Assembly (NCBI GenBank): GCA_019009955.1
Contig: CM032232.1
Span: forward strand, 139,663,501-139,727,500
Reading direction: 5' to 3'
Source: Riptortus pedestris
Lineage: Eukaryota > Arthropoda > Insecta > Hemiptera > Alydidae
Length of the DNA stretch: 64,000 bases
Shown: one piece after another, positions 11,763 to 25,651 of the stretch
How positions within the stretch are numbered: the stretch's first letter is position 1
Layout of the letters: every line of letters starts with the position of its first letter
Position numbers and translations under genes: made by a program
Notes under the pieces: generated by a model
Seen by the model: only the letters and a program-made list of their open reading frames with translations
The model's database searches: none
What the model was told of the DNA's origin: nothing

Positions 11763-12577
11763 TTTATTTATTTGAAGAGCTCCGCAACTAGGCGATGTCG
11801 CTCAGTACCATTTATTTGCAGTCTCTAAATTAAATTAAAGATAAAATGTTTTCAGAATTATTAAGACATAGTTTAAAGTACATGGATATAAAATTAAGGA
11901 AATGTTAAAATAATGCTATATGGAACAATAAACTTTGAGATAAATCCTGGCATGAGGGTGATGGAAGTCTAAGACACTAGTTTAAAAATGTATTATACCG
12001 AGATATAAAACGTAGAGAAATGAGTGGAGTAGGTGAGGTTTAAAGTTTGTTGTAAATGTCTGTTGTCTTCAAGTGGTTTAATAGTGTATTTATATGTGGG
12101 CTACCTTCTGTTAATAGTTCGTTCAAGTCGTTGGGTAAGTTCAAATGTTCACGTAGTCTGCAGTCGGTCAGGAGATGTTTAGTGGTCAGTACTGTGTTAC
12201 AGTGAGTGCATGTAGGTCGATCTTTACGGTTTATGAGGTATGAATGTGTTAGTAGTGAATGTCCGATTCTAAGCCTAGTTAACACCACTTGATCTCGTCT
12301 GGTAAGGTTTTCCAGAGATTTTCCTTTGTTTGGGTTGTCTAGTATTTCTCGGAGTTTGTTGTCAGTTTGTAGCCAGTCGGTTGTCCAGTCGTTGAGTACA
12401 TCTGTTTTAATTACCCGTTTCATGTCTTCTGCAGTCAGCCTGTCAATGTCCACAGTTCTTTTCCTGGCTGCTAATTTAGCTTGTCTGTCGATGTCAGTAC
12501 TTTGTTTTATGTCTGTATGTCCCGGTAGCCACATCATAATTATGCTGTAATCGTGTAGACTGTGTAGGTATGTGTAT
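11763..12577 (-). mobile_element. I-type LINE, 5'-truncated copy with RNase H end
   Basis: The minus strand carries the end of an RNase H-bearing LINE ORF2, a 3' UTR of about 275 bp, and a tail of AAATAAATAAAT type at the left edge. Segment B has uninterrupted flanking sequence at about 29,885-29,910, which marks this as an insertion made after the duplication. The junctions are not fully clean: a few bases of the empty site seem replaced, and I do not see a clear target duplication. The last 3' UTR bases (GACATCGCCTAGTTGCGGAG) are shared with short retroposons near 1,390, 49,735 and 63,180. Confidence 0.85.
12040..12577 (-). pseudogene. C-terminal RNase H and zinc-knuckle region of an I-type LINE ORF2
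   Basis: The frame enters from the truncation point at about 12,577 and ends at the stop at 12,040-12,042. Near its start it has MMWLPGHTDIKQSTDIDRQA, which resembles the last motif of LINE RNase H domains (W-P-G/S-H with a downstream Asp and AK). It then has RLRIGHSLLTHSYL and a CTHC...HLLTDC cysteine-histidine knuckle, the usual order at the C-terminus of I, R1 and LOA-type elements. The first dozen codons of the longest ATG-started frame (12,606-12,578) are flanking DNA, so that ATG is not biological. Only the last part of the protein is present. The sense is closed by TAA and there is no internal stop, so the insertion looks fairly young. Confidence 0.85.
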
Positions 12578-13051
12578 GAACTTAACAAATAAATTGACGT
12601 TAACATTTATATTTATGAAAAAATAAAAACAAACACATGCTAAGTACACCCTAACCGATAGTTGCTTAATAATCTCGACCAGGCTGAAATCATTATTGTA
12701 ACTATAATATGTACCTTACTGTCCTAGAGGCGGCTAAGCGTCCTTGTACGTGTTGCACTCACGTTCACTACCGGTTACATTCAACATTCAAAGCGGGCAC
12801 ACAACTCTTTTTTTAATGTTTCAAAGATAGGGCTCTTGCGAGATACACACACTTTTACTGGTAACCAAGCAATGAGGTTAATTTAATATATTTTTTTATT
12901 TTTTTTTTTTTATTTTTTTTTTATTTTTAAAATAACCGCTACATACTCATCTGATTTTGGCAGGTTTATTTAATTATGGATAAAAACAGTATCATGCCTG
13001 CGTTTGGAAAATAAGCATAGCTTCGCAGGCATTTCTTGACTGACTTCCTTT

Positions 13052-13905
13052 AGCATATTTCCCTTGAGGAAAATCAGTTACTGAGGTTGTACTCATGATG
13101 CGATTTTCGAAATATTTCATCAAATGCCCAGCGATCCTACTTAAGAGATATGAAAATAAGGTCCGTTCAAAATTATATATATGGTTGTTACCACTCTAGT
13201 GGCCGCAATTAGCAGATTTCCCTCAAGGGAAATCAGCTATTGAGGTCGTACTCATGACGCGATTTTCGTAATGTTTCTTCAAATGCCCATCGATCCTACC
13301 CAGGAGATGATGAAAATGAGCTCCGTTCAAAATTATATATGTTAACGCTCTAGCGGTCGCAATTTTTGTTTGATTTTTAAGAAACTCGATATTTAAAGGT
13401 TTTATGTAAAAAGACAGATCAAGTTCGTTAATGGCAGAAATCGGATTAGAGGGGGGATTTTCGAAAATATTGTTATATACATTTATTCTCTATCTTGAAT
13501 ATTAACCTAGATATTTGCATTTTTATGAAGTCAGTGGTCGGGTATAGTTCGGATTAGGTCGGCCGTTTCCGTAACTACTCGGGTCAGGTGGAAGCTTCTT
13601 CTAACCTTACCTGTCATTTCTTTTTACTTTGTGAGATTTATGCAAATACGTTCTTTTCATCCGCGCCCCCCCCCCTTCTTTAGTTATTGGACTACTAAAA
13701 TTTGAGTTATTAAAATATAAATTATTCTTACAATTCAGAAGCCGTTTCAGTTGGGAATTTATTTTAATTAACTGAAAAAATTTCTCATTACCGTTTGTAT
13801 TTAATCACGGTGGTATTGTGTTACCAGTATTTCTCTATTGTAAAACTTCACATGGGAAATCTGCTTAGTTTACGCAGCCCCTGCGTGACAGACTTTTTTT
13901 TTTTT
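13052..13905 (+). mobile_element. Two nested Helentron-like elements, segment A
   Basis: An older copy starts at 13,052 (AGCATATTTCCC) and is broken after GTGGCCGCAATT at 13,210. A second copy starts there (AGCAGATTTCCC, 13,211) and ends with CCCTGCGTGACAGACTTTT near 13,900. The rest of the older copy is not visible to the right. Segment B has the same arrangement at 30,388-31,235. Confidence 0.75.
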
Positions 13906-14211
13906 GACAATTGTATCAGAGAGCGGGAGCCCAGAGTTGATATGGTGTCCTATTTCCTCGGACGAGCCATCCAGCATGAAAGAGCCCAGCTGAACCTAAT
14001 CCCCCGAGGCGATGATAACAAGATGATAGCGAGATGTAGCTGTTGAATAGTCTGGATTGGGGATGCTGGGGTAGAAATGGAAGGGATGTGTCTGGGGGTG
14101 GGAGGGTGTCAGCCATATTTCAAATCTCCCAGCCGGCTTTAGTGCAACACACACAGCTCAACAACTTAAATCAATAAGCTTTTAGATCAACAAGCTTTCT
14201 TCTACTGTTAT

Positions 14212-15333
14212 AGCAGATTTCCCTAAGGGGGAATCCATAGTTGAGGTTCTACTCATGACGCCATTTTCGAAAAATGTCCTGATAAGTCCTTCGATCCTAA
14301 CTAGATGACGAAAATGAGGTACGTTGAAAATTATATATAAACATATATGTACTTGTCTTTCACAGCCCTAGCGTTCGCAAGTTTTCTTTGATCGTTACAA
14401 AACTCGGTATATAAGTTTTTTGTGTAAAACTAAAAGTCAAGTTCGTTAATGGCTAAAATCGGACCAGGGGGAGGGGGTTTAGTCGAGGGACTTTTGAAAA
14501 TTTAAAATATCTCCGTTATTATGGGTCAGATCGAACAATTCTATAGAATAAACCTTCTTGAAAATTAAAATTAATATAAATACTGTTGCACACATTTATT
14601 CTCTGTCTTCAATACAAACCGCGATATTTGTATTACTCCTAGTCATGCACCACCTTCTTTTAAGGTTAAATACCAAATATTGTTTTCAAGTCACCTTTAT
14701 AATGAGAGATAATTCCAATTTCGTTATGAAAATCGTTATTTGATCAATATCTTACTTAACCATTTCAGTCAACAATAAAGATCATATTTGTTATTGGCAT
14801 AAATCGAACATGGAATAGTGGGTGTACAGAGGGAGAGGAAAATTCGAAAATTCAAATTATTTCTGTTATTATGAAAGCGATCGCTAAATTTTACAGAGCA
14901 AATATTGTATATATATATATATATATATATTTGTCTGTTAACTCTCTAGCGGTCGCAATTTTTGTTTGATCGTTACCAAACTCGATATTTAGTCGTTTTA
15001 TGTAAAAAGAAAGAAGGGTTAGAGGGGAGGATTTTCGAAAATTCGAAATATCTCCGTTACTATACGTCGGATCGAAAAATTGTACAGAATCAATCTTATT
15101 GCAAATTAAATTTACTATAAATATGGTTATACACATTTATTCTCTATCTTGCATATTAATCGAAATATTTGCATTTTTATTAAATCTGAGCGGCTAACGG
15201 ACGAGTGACTTTCCCGCCAAAAGCTAATTCGGCCGTTTTCTTAACTGCTCGGCTCTCGTGAAATTTCTCTGTTGTAAAACATCACGTGGGAAATCTTTTT
15301 AGTTTACGCAGCCCCTGCGTGACGGACGTTTTT
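14212..15333 (+). mobile_element. Chimeric Helentron-like copies, segment A
   Basis: A copy starting at about 14,212 loses its end near 14,885. It is joined through a (TA)n tract (14,907-14,930) to the right part of a second copy ending CCCCTGCGTGACGGACG at about 15,330. Segment B instead has a complete second copy at 32,272-32,844. The A version is therefore probably a deletion fused at sequence near the TA tract. Confidence 0.65.
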
Positions 15334-15544
15334 ACATTATCCTTTTAGGAGTAAAATATTTTCGCAGGTCACTGCCCGGTTTGATCCAGATCCGAAATAA
15401 CTTTTCATTCCAGCAATATGTTTTTCCAGATATGTGGCTCTGTGTCTATTATACATTCATCACATTGGTTATAAGCTAAGAACAAATAATCTAGATTTCA
15501 GTAATCATCGCTCACATTTTTCTGGAGTGATAATAATGAATAAT

Positions 15545-16255
15545 TGGAAAATTTTTACCAATTCCCATGAGAAAGTTTTTAAGATTGACTATGGATAATC
15601 GCCTAGAATGGATTGATCTTATTGAAGAATTCACTAAGAAACTAAAATCGCTTAGCTTCTTATTAAAATGTGTTAAAAAATATCTTTCACTGGAAACTTT
15701 TACTAATAAGCTATGGATATTTCCAAAGTTAGTTGACTTAAGGCGTTATGGCATAGAAGAGACCAATATGGTTTATATTATTATTATTATTTATTAACGT
15801 CCACTTTTTGCAACTTAGGCTGCAATAAGGACGGGTTATCTACAGGTTACCACCCTTTTCTAGCCAGGGTGGGATTTTAGGATGAATTATGATGAATGAA
15901 TTTCGTCACTAAATAATCTCCTTTGCCCAGGCAAAAATCGAACTCGCCACTCTAGGTTTACCATGTGAATCTGGTTTATAGTCAGTCCTACATCTGAATT
16001 TTGAGAGACTTTTGTCGTCCAGTTTTTAAGGAGTCCAAAATAGTGACTTATCCCTCAATATATATGTACCAAACCATATTTTTTGTGATACAGAATATGA
16101 ACTCTTTTTACAAAAATGTTATAACTCATTGCCATAAAACAAGATACAAGGATATGCTTTAAACTCCAAGCACAAAACATAAATATTTCGTAAAAGCGTG
16201 TCATTTTTCAGGAGTAAAACTTTTAAAGCTCTGCTCCTGTGTATTAAATCTTTTT
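15545..16255 (+). pseudogene. Degenerate LINE ORF2 fragment in segment A, split by a SINE
   Basis: The left part gives MRKFLRLTMDNRLEWIDLIE, KSLSFLLKCVKKYLSLET and LRRYGIE. This matches the usual stretch after the FADD motif of LINE reverse transcriptases ('LG...D..L.W..HI......K......L......S...L...Y......L.YGI..W'). A SINE at about 15,776-16,001 interrupts it. Right of the SINE, broken frames still read YPSIYMYQT, LKLQAQNIN and CHFSGVKLLKLCS, in the order seen near the C-terminus of CR1-group ORF2. There are several stops and frameshifts. It predates the duplication, because segment B has the same fragment. Confidence 0.6.
15776..16001 (-). mobile_element. tRNA-derived SINE, segment A copy
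   Basis: This is the same family as 17,256-17,456, read on the minus strand: B box GGCGAGTTCGATTTTTGCC near 15,930, 3' end AAGTGGACGTTAA, and an (ATT)n tail at the left edge. It is inserted in a decayed LINE ORF2. Segment B has the same insertion, so it predates the duplication. Confidence 0.75.
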
Positions 16256-16294
16256 AAAAATATTCTTTGTTTAATATTAAATTTAAGATGTTTT

Positions 16295-16412
16295 AGCAGA
16301 TTTCCCTCAAGGGAAATCAGATATTGAGGTTGTACTCATGACGCGAGTTTCGAAAAATTTCTTCAAATGTCCATCGATCCTACCCAGGAGATGACGAAAA
16401 TGAGGTCCGTTC

Positions 16413-16476
<64 letters not shown>

Positions 16477-16938
16477 CTGTTAACGCTCTAGCGGTCGCAA
16501 TGTTCATTTGATCGTTACCAAACTCGATATTTAAACGTTTTATGCAAAAATAAAGATCAAGTTCGTTAATGGCTGAAATCGGACCAGTGGGCGGGGGGGT
16601 TTAGAGGGGAGGATTTTTGAAAGTTCGAAATATCTCCGTTACTATACGTCGGATCGAAAAATTATATAGAATCAATCTTTGTGCAAATTAAATTTACTAT
16701 AAATAATGTTTATACAATTATTCTGTATCTTGAATATTAACCGAGATATTTACATTTTTCTGTTTTCAGCTTTTGAGATGAGATCGGCTAACTTCGGGTC
16801 TAGTCGCGAGTTTCCGTCAAGAGCTAGTTCTGGCCGTTCCCGTAACTGTTTGACTCTCTATTCTGAAATTTCTCTATTGTAAAACTTCACGTGGGAAATC
16901 TGCTTAGTTTGCGCAGCCCCTCCGTGACGGACTTTTTT
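16295..16938 (+). mobile_element. Helentron-like element, A-only insertion with empty site
   Basis: This is a complete copy from AGCAGATTTCCCTCAAGGG to GACGGACTTTTTT with a (TA)n core at about 16,417-16,471. Segment B near 33,867 reads GATGTTTTATACACA without it. The flanks here are GATGTTTT on the left and ATACACATG on the right. It was inserted after the segmental duplication. Confidence 0.85.
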
Positions 16939-17255
16939 ATACACATGATGAATACTATTAAAAATGTTTAATTATTAAATAAAACTGCAGAATATTTGTA
17001 ATACAAATAGTTTAAAAATTTCTGAGTTGGTATTCGGGTAGGTGGAAGTGACTTATAATGTAGGTAGGATGAAAGAATAATTTTTGATAAACTACAACGT
17101 TTCTTTAAGGTGGGAGCAGTTTCCCATCATTTACAAAGCTTATCATCCTTTAATAAATTTCCATGTCAATAAATTATCATTGTATCTTATATATTTAGTC
17201 TGGAATTAAGATTGTTAGTGGAATTCATTTGTTGTGAACAATTATTTCAATTGAT

Positions 17256-17456
17256 AAAGCGTTGACCTTTATCTCATATGGTAAACCTAGAGTGGCGAGT
17301 TCGATTCTTGCCTGGGCAAAGGAAATTATTTAGTGACGAAATTCATTAAATAACGTCCTAAAATCCCACCCTGGCTAGAAAAGGGTGGTAACCTGTAGAT
17401 AACCCGTCCCGATTAGCCTAAGTTGCAAAAAGTGGACGTTAATAAATAATAATAAT
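17256..17456 (+). mobile_element. tRNA-derived SINE with a 12-bp target duplication
   Basis: The element is flanked by ATTTCAATTGAT at 17,244-17,255 and 17,457-17,468. It contains GGCGAGTTCGATTCTTGCC, which fits the RNA polymerase III B box, then a body with GGGTGGTAACCTGTAGATAA, and a 3' end TTGCAAAAAGTGGACGTTAA followed by (AAT)n. This copy is slightly 5'-truncated and the A box is not obvious. It lies in a block that segment B has lost. Confidence 0.75.
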
Positions 17457-18234
17457 ATTTCAATTGATGGATATTTTAATATGTATTCGTAGAAATTTAC
17501 CTAATTTTATGACAGATGTATTATTATATAAGTACAACTTTATTCAGTAATATGTAAAGAAATTAATTGGCATAATATAAGAAAATGGTTTATAGGAAAG
17601 AAATCTTTTCAATGTGTCCTATCATGTTATATCAACAATTAATGGAAATAATCGCATTTAATATCATTCTGATCATTCTAGAGGCAAGGCGACCAAAATT
17701 ACACTATTTCTAATATATATAACCCGAATTGGCCCTAAAACTCGGTGTAAAAAAAGTTTCTTTTCTTTTTTTCAAGTTCGTTGACCAGAAAAATTAATTC
17801 AGGGCTGGGGAGGAACATTCAGGGCAGTTACCAGCTGCACCTTTGAAAAACTAATTAATGGCATATTTTCTTTTCTTTTTTCTGACTTCACTAAAGGAAA
17901 ATTAGCTTTTAGGATACGTACTTTGTGAAAACGTACTTCAAATGTCCACCGATTCTACATGTGATAAATCAAGAAATTAAGGACCTTTCAAATATATATA
18001 TATATATATATATAAAAAACAAAAACTTTTAAACTGAATTCGCCACAATTTTTTAGAGTTTTCTTTCAAACGCAATATTTAAATGTTCGTTTAAAATTAA
18101 GTATCACGTCCGTTAACAACCGAAATTTACACCAGCTGATAGAGCACCAAATTTCTTGGATGTGTGTAGAGTTTGGCATATACTTAGCTTTTTCCATGCT
18201 TAATATCCTAGTTGCTCCTCTGGAGAAAAGTTTT

Positions 18235-18349
18235 AGCAGATTTCCCTTCAGGGAAATCAGCTATTGAGGTTGTACTCATGACGCGATTTTCGAAATTTTT
18301 CTTCAATTGTCCATCGATCCTAGATGACGAAAATGAGGTCCGTTCAAAA

Positions 18350-18399
<50 letters not shown>

Positions 18400-19204
18400 C
18401 TATCTATCTATCTATATATTTGTCTGTTACCGCTGTAGCGGTCGCAATTTTTGTGTAATCGTTACCAAACTCGATATTTAGTCGTGTTATGTAAAAAAAA
18501 AGATCAAGTTCGTTAACGGCTGAAATCGGGCCAGGGGGAGAGGGGGTTTAGAGGGGAGTATTTCTGAAAATTCGAAATATCTCCGTTACCATAGGTCGGA
18601 TCGAAAAATGTTATAGAACCAATCTTATTGCAAATTAAATGCACTATAAATATGCTTATATACATTTATTCATTATCTTGAATATTAACCGAGATATTTG
18701 CATTTTTCAGTTTTCAGCCATGAGCAAATCTCTTCTTCTACTCTGCTACATAATAAATCTCATTATTTGAATCTGGAATACCAAGTATTGTATTCAAGAG
18801 ACCTTTATTACACGAGATACATGCAAATAAGTTCTGGTGACCCACCCCCTGTCTTAAGGTTTTGGACTACTAAAATTTGATTGATTGAGATAACAATTAT
18901 TCTGACTCATTATTAATTACAGTACTAGATATAGTAAATAGTTATCAATAAAATTAATATGTTATATTCTGATATATTTCAGTAATTGTTTTTCTTTCCG
19001 GTGTGAGGCGGGCAGACCCGTTTGTTTACATTTCTAACCCAACGCTTCTTGTCGGCAGGTTATTGAAATTAAATGAAACATTTCTTATTTCCGTTTGTAT
19101 TTATTCACGGTGTTGTTGTGTTAGCAGTTTGTATATTTATATATTGCTAAACTTCACATAGGAAATCTGCTTAGTTTACGCAGCCCCTGCGTGACGGACT
19201 TTTT
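18235..19204 (+). mobile_element. Helentron-like element, long copy, segment A
   Basis: It starts GTTTT|AGCAGATTTCCC and ends GACGGACTTTT|TATTCC. It is longer than usual because of extra AT-rich sequence before the hairpin end. Segment B has the same insertion at 34,564-35,379, shortened around 34,960. A diverged half-copy of the same family precedes it at about 17,880-18,170. Confidence 0.75.
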
Positions 19205-19564
19205 ATTCCAGACATCAGCACGATAATTCTGCCTCTGATCTGAACATCGTCATGCAATATTCAAAGCAATGCATGGACTTGTTGTTAAGGTAGCTTGGTT
19301 TTCTTTGTTGTCCCGATTACCACTTCCAGGGCTAGTCTGAAGAGTAAAGTTCACTGACTTTACTCAGTTTGTTTCAACTGAAGGGACTGTTTAGTGAAAC
19401 ATTTATGCATTCTTTATATTTCAATAGGAAATCGTTTTTAAGCATTTGACTAGCAAATTTTCTTACTAAGTTCTTCATCTGGGTGACCGGCATTTTCATG
19501 TTTTACTATAGTTTATTTCCGTATGTCAGAAACTACCACTGAAGTGAGAGATAGATAGATATTT

Positions 19565-20222
19565 ATTACAAGCATAATAAACGTTGATAATTAGAGTTCT
19601 TTTAGATTGTAAAATTAAACACTGAAGCTTTAGAGTTTTTATCACTGTACAAGTAATTTGACTATGCACTACACACTTGGTAAATTATTCTTAACTACTA
19701 CTCACAGTATGCACTCATAAGTTCTTATTTCTCAGTACAATAACACGCGAATCACTGAAGATTATAAAAGTCCGTCACGTTGGGGCTGCGTAAACTAAGC
19801 AGATTTCCCACGTGAAGTTTTACAATAGAGAAATTTCACGAGAGCCGAGCAGTTAATGAAACGGCCAAAAGCTAGCTTTTGGCGGGAAAGGGGCTTCGTC
19901 CGTTAGGCACTCAGATTTAATAAAAATGCAAATATCTCGATTAATATTCAAGATAGACAATAAATGTATATAACAATATTTATAGTAAATTTAATTTGCA
20001 ATAAGATTGGTTCTATCCAATATTTCGGTCCGATGAATAGTAACGGAGATATTTCGAATTTTCGAAAATCCTCCACTCTACACCCCCTTCCCACTGGTCC
20101 GATTTCAGCCGTTAACGAACTTGATCTTTCTTTTTACATAAAACGACTAAATATCGAGTTTGGTAACGATCAAACAAAAATTGCGACCGCTAGAGCGGTA
20201 ACAGACAAATATATAGATGGAT

Positions 20223-20269
<47 letters not shown>

Positions 20270-20700
20270 TATATATATACAGGTAACTATATACAGTAGT
20301 AACGGACCTCATTTTCGTTATGTACTAGGTAGGATCGATGGACATTTGAAGAAAAACTTCAAAAATTCCGTCATGAGTACAACCTCAATAGCTGATATTC
20401 CTTAAGGGAAATCTGCTAAAACACGGCATTGCACTGATCTTCATATAGAATACTGCACTCCACAGTTTTTCACTTAAAACACGGCACCGCACTGAAAATA
20501 AAATACACTGTTTACTATAGCACTGAACGCTCTGTTATTCACTAGAAGAGAACTGCGAACATACTAACTTTCGTTCGAGCTGGACCGCTTTTATAGACGA
20601 GCAACTAGATCAGAGACAATGGGGCCAGGCGGGCTTCGCCGAGAACATTCCTGGCGCCAATGGTCCCTCCATCGGTCGGTTTCTTTCATTTACTTCGTAC
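19565..20700 (-). mobile_element. LTR-like sequence, segment A, split by a Helentron-like element
   Basis: On the minus strand it has a TATA box (CTATAAAAGCGG near 20,590-20,600), repeated GTGCCGTGTTTTAAGTG words, and near the end AAAAGAACTCTAATTATCAAC, closely like AAAAGAACTCTCATTAACAAC in the LTR at 48,231. The Helentron-like insertion at 19,770-20,417 separates the two parts. Segment B keeps only 35,745-36,077. The exact LTR ends are not clear. Confidence 0.55.
19770..20417 (-). mobile_element. Helentron-like element, A-only insertion with empty site
   Basis: On the minus strand it runs from AGCAGATTTCCC (20,417) to the hairpin and GGAC (19,770). Segment B near 35,950 reads ACTATAAAACACGG without it. 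The flanks here are ATTATAAAA on the left and AAAACACGG on the right. It splits an LTR-like sequence. The hairpin is degraded (one arm reads CACGTTGGGGCTGCG). Confidence 0.85.
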
Positions 20701-21079
20701 TCCTTAAATGCTTAGTTAAGTCTTCGTAATTTTTTTTAAGTACGCAGTTTTTGAAAAAAAATATATATATTCTACATATATGTGTTTGTATGCAACTAAT
20801 GAAATGTATATATGAAACTACATACAACACTAACATATACCATACCAATGCTACTGCAATTAGTATACAACTAACAGTAAAACTACATTATAAGCACTAG
20901 TAAACTACTCAATTCACGACCCGTTAACAGAAAATATCGGACATAGACTTGTATTATTAGAAAATAATTTTTTTAAAAATAAATTTGGATTGGATACATT
21001 GACATTCTAGAATTTTAGCTAATGAAATATTGAGCTTCTCACTCGCTTGAAATCACTGAATGTTATTCAGAAACGTCTA

Positions 21080-21480
21080 AAACACCACTCGAACACTTGT
21101 TACAGACTGACACAATTAAGAAATGTCAACTTCATTGGACAAGCACAACTAAAGGACAGCACTTAAAGACATACATTCCAAATATATCAGAATAAATGAA
21201 AAAGAAAATTAATATGAAAGTTCTATATAACACAACTAATAACAGGATGTGGCTCAATTAATACACACGTACATAGATTCATACTAAAAGACCACCATGC
21301 CAACATTTAATATACTACTGCAGATTTTTGACAGAAGAAAGAAACATTTGAAAGCAGAGAAACAAACTAGGGCATTGGCCTGTTGATTAACGAGTTTTAT
21401 TAAATAAATTAAATAAAGACTTCGAATGTACGTTTATGAAATCATGGGAAACTGGAACGCTTACTATTGATAATTTTGTA
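21080..21480 (+). pseudogene. Degenerate C-terminal fragment of an RNase H-type LINE
   Basis: Broken plus-strand frames read LLQTDTIKKCQLHW, then TSTTKGQHLKTYIPNIS, YCRFLTEERNI and a final region without clear motifs. The pattern 'W..STKG..L..YIP' followed by a His/Cys-type knuckle and a 'C..F..ER' stretch is common downstream of RNase H in R1/I/LOA-type ORF2. Many stops are present. The block 20,520-21,590 is absent from segment B. It is a different copy, and probably a different family, from the fragment at 12,040-12,577. Confidence 0.45.
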
Positions 21481-21589
21481 TTTATACATATATAATTTTT
21501 ATGTTGATTTTTCCTATTTTTAATTATTATTTACATAATTTATTACTATTTTTTTTTACTATTTATCCTAAACCTAAATGCGTTCTGTA

Positions 21590-22798
21590 TTTTAAAATTG
21601 TTTATATTATTTATTGTATGTATTTATATTTATTTTATAGCTTTTATTATGTTCTTATGTATAATATTATCAAAATTTTAAAACAAATATATGGGATGTA
21701 AGTACTTGAATTGTAAATAAATTAAAAATGAATTCCCTCTCTGAAGGCTTACTTCGGTGAGGAAAAAAACCAGTAAAAAATAAAAAATAAAAACTAATAA
21801 TGGCAGATTTAACTACCAATATAATAAATAAAATAAAAATAAATTTCTCCTTATCTCTGTGCTCCGTGGTCCAATGTCGGCCATTAACGAAACAAGCCAT
21901 CAGTGTATTATAAAACTTTTAAATACCGTGTACGTTTCTGAAACTTTAAACTACCCATTAGCCTATAGATTCTCTGTTCGTCAATTCTTATAAAAGAAAA
22001 TGTAATAAAATACAAGCCAAATGAAACGATACCAAAATTAAATATTTTAATTAATACACTATTTTCAAGACTTTATTTAATTGGCTTATTTTTTAGCTTC
22101 TTATTCTTTCATAGACAATTCACTATTTCCTTAATTAATAAGAAATTCTCTAACATCTCTAAGCATTTAATTAATTCTGAATCGGAAGAAAACTTTCGTA
22201 AGAATGATTTACTTTGTCGTTCGTCTATATTTTTATTTTATTTTATAAAACTCATAATTAGGGGAGCACTTGAAACTGAAATATTAATTTCCTTTAAAAC
22301 TAAAAATTCGGTGAGGTTCGATGTTAATTTAAAATTAATAAATACTGCCTACCTAATGGTGTTTTGAAAGTAATTGAAGTCAAGCCAAGGCAACTCATTT
22401 AATTTGAACCTGAAGAAAAAGTATGAAGAGATTGCAGAACTGGGTCAAGTGGTTGATTTACATAATTACCTGACCAAAGCAGAAGATGTATGCTCTGCAG
22501 GCTCCCTTAGCTCTTAGCCATATTAATAATGTTTAAATTTTAATTTATTTATTCCGATTGGCAGTTTAGAAGCCACTGAGAGCTAATTCACCGTTTAAGG
22601 GGGTTTAACATTTAAGATGGATCAGCTGTAAAGGTTATATTCTTGACGGGAATTTTCATAAATGACTTTAATGTACGCTGATACTGCTTATCTATGACTT
22701 AAAATGGAATCCGTTCAAATTTAATGTTTTATATATAAATAAACATTTGTATTTTAACATTTTAGTTGCCGACATTTTCACTATTTAAAACAATTTTT
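21590..22798. other. Unassigned DNA shared with segment B
   Basis: It matches 36,660-37,842 at high identity, especially 22,080-22,500. There are no long frames. The part from about 22,600 has weak similarity to the palindromic half of the Helentron-like family. Confidence 0.5.
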
Positions 22799-23897
<1,099 letters not shown>

Positions 23898-24296
23898 TGC
23901 AGTCTTTTTCGGCATTGTTCCGTTTTATCCAAACCATAGTTACCCTCAACCTTAAATTGAACATTGCAAAATTCTTCACTGAATTTTTCTTTATAGAATT
24001 ATCTTGATTTTTCTCAAATAGATTTTTTTCATTTTGACGAATTGATCGTATTATACCTTATTTTAAGGTACTTTAAGATTAAAGCTCATTTAGTCTTTTG
24101 TTCTCTTCTGTAATCCATGTCTTAAACTATGCTTCAAACCTTTTTACTCCCTCGTACGAAGTGAAGAAATAATTTTAATCTAGAAAATCTTCAGTTTTCA
24201 GATTCAACGGAATTATCCATTTTGACCCTTCCTGATTCTATTTTGACTAGTTCTGGGTGGGACACCTATAGGTAAGAACGTGTCTCACTTAAGTTA

Positions 24297-25050
24297 CGTT
24301 TCCCATAGGTTTTTGGCAAATATGCACAGGACAAAAGTAGTTTATTTTGTTATTTAGAGTTACTTTTGTTATGTACACTTTCGTCGTATACCGAATTATA
24401 AACGAGATATATACAAAAACTTTAGCGAGAGCAAACAATTTTATTGGGCACTAACGATTTTACCTAACTTAACAAAACTCGGTATGTAAATTAGCATTAA
24501 TTCTTCCAAGATTATAAGCTATATTAAAATTTTAAGGTACGATCGTGACCGGGGGTTATAAGGGAGACCTGAAATAAAAATTCGCTATATATCATTGTCT
24601 ATTTGTGTTTTCGATAAATGTGCACGTAACAAAAGTTGTTTACTTTGTTATTTAGAGTAACTTTTGTTTTGTACATTTTTTCGGGAACAATGAATGAAGC
24701 AAGTAATTTGCGTGTAAATATTGATATGCTCAACAATTCTTTCCAATTTGAACTACCACGTACTTCAATTGGAAAAATTAATTCAAATCTATGTTAATAT
24801 TTTGTCCTTAATAATTCAAAACTATGCATAATGTACAGGAGACGGGAAATATGAAAATATGGAGGAGAGTGAAGTCTCACATAAAAAATTAATTTTATTA
24901 TTAACAAATCCACAGCAACGACAGGTATTAACCCTAAACACTGGGACGGGTAAATGTCAAAATATTGTGCAAAGTAAAGTCTTCCCAAAAAAATTGCATC
25001 AGCAGTCAGCCTCAAATCAATTCCCGGGCGAAGCCGGGTATCTGAGCTAG
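24297..25050 (+). mobile_element. Helitron 3' part, segment B copy
   Basis: This is the duplicated 3' part of the element at 1,913-3,224, with the hairpin CCCGGGCGAAGCCGGG at 25,023-25,038 and an intact CTAG end (25,047-25,050) followed by T. The CTAG here versus ATAG in copy A suggests the A copy mutated. The left part of the Helitron is missing because the duplication starts inside it. Confidence 0.8.
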
Positions 25051-25496
25051 TTTAGAAAGTTAGATCAACTGCCATGAATTCAATTTATACATCTATATAT
25101 TGTATAATTTATCTATCATTTTTAATTAATTTATTTCCCTAATAATCTAAATATAGTAAGTAGTAGATATAACTTACATTTTGAATTTATAAGAATGGAA
25201 ATTTATTAAAAAAATCACATGCTTCATAAATGATGATAAACTTATTCCACGTTAAAGAGACAATGTAAATCATCATAAATTATTTTTTGACCGACGAATA
25301 TTATTTTTATTTAGTAACTCAACATTTTTAAATTATTCATCTTGAGTATAAATATATCGTTCATGCATGAAGTTCTTTTTCTGTGGAAACAATATTTTTT
25401 AATAGATTACATACATTCTGTACGTCAGTTTTATATCGAGGTCGAGCACAAGATAAAGTTAGATATTACAATTTAATAAACTTAAGTTTTGTTTAT

Positions 25497-25543
<47 letters not shown>

Positions 25544-25651
25544 GTACATTATTTATCACAATTTTTTCAGCCTTTACAGGTAAGGAAATTCATTTGGATA
25601 CTTTACATATAAATTAAGGAAACATCTTTTTATCACTACAGTTCTATAAAA

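Noticed and set aside
13795..14046. 83-codon frame present in both duplicated segments
   Set aside because: It starts inside a Helentron-like element and runs across its end. Its presence in both copies is due to the segmental duplication, and the copies differ by a frame change in the T run.
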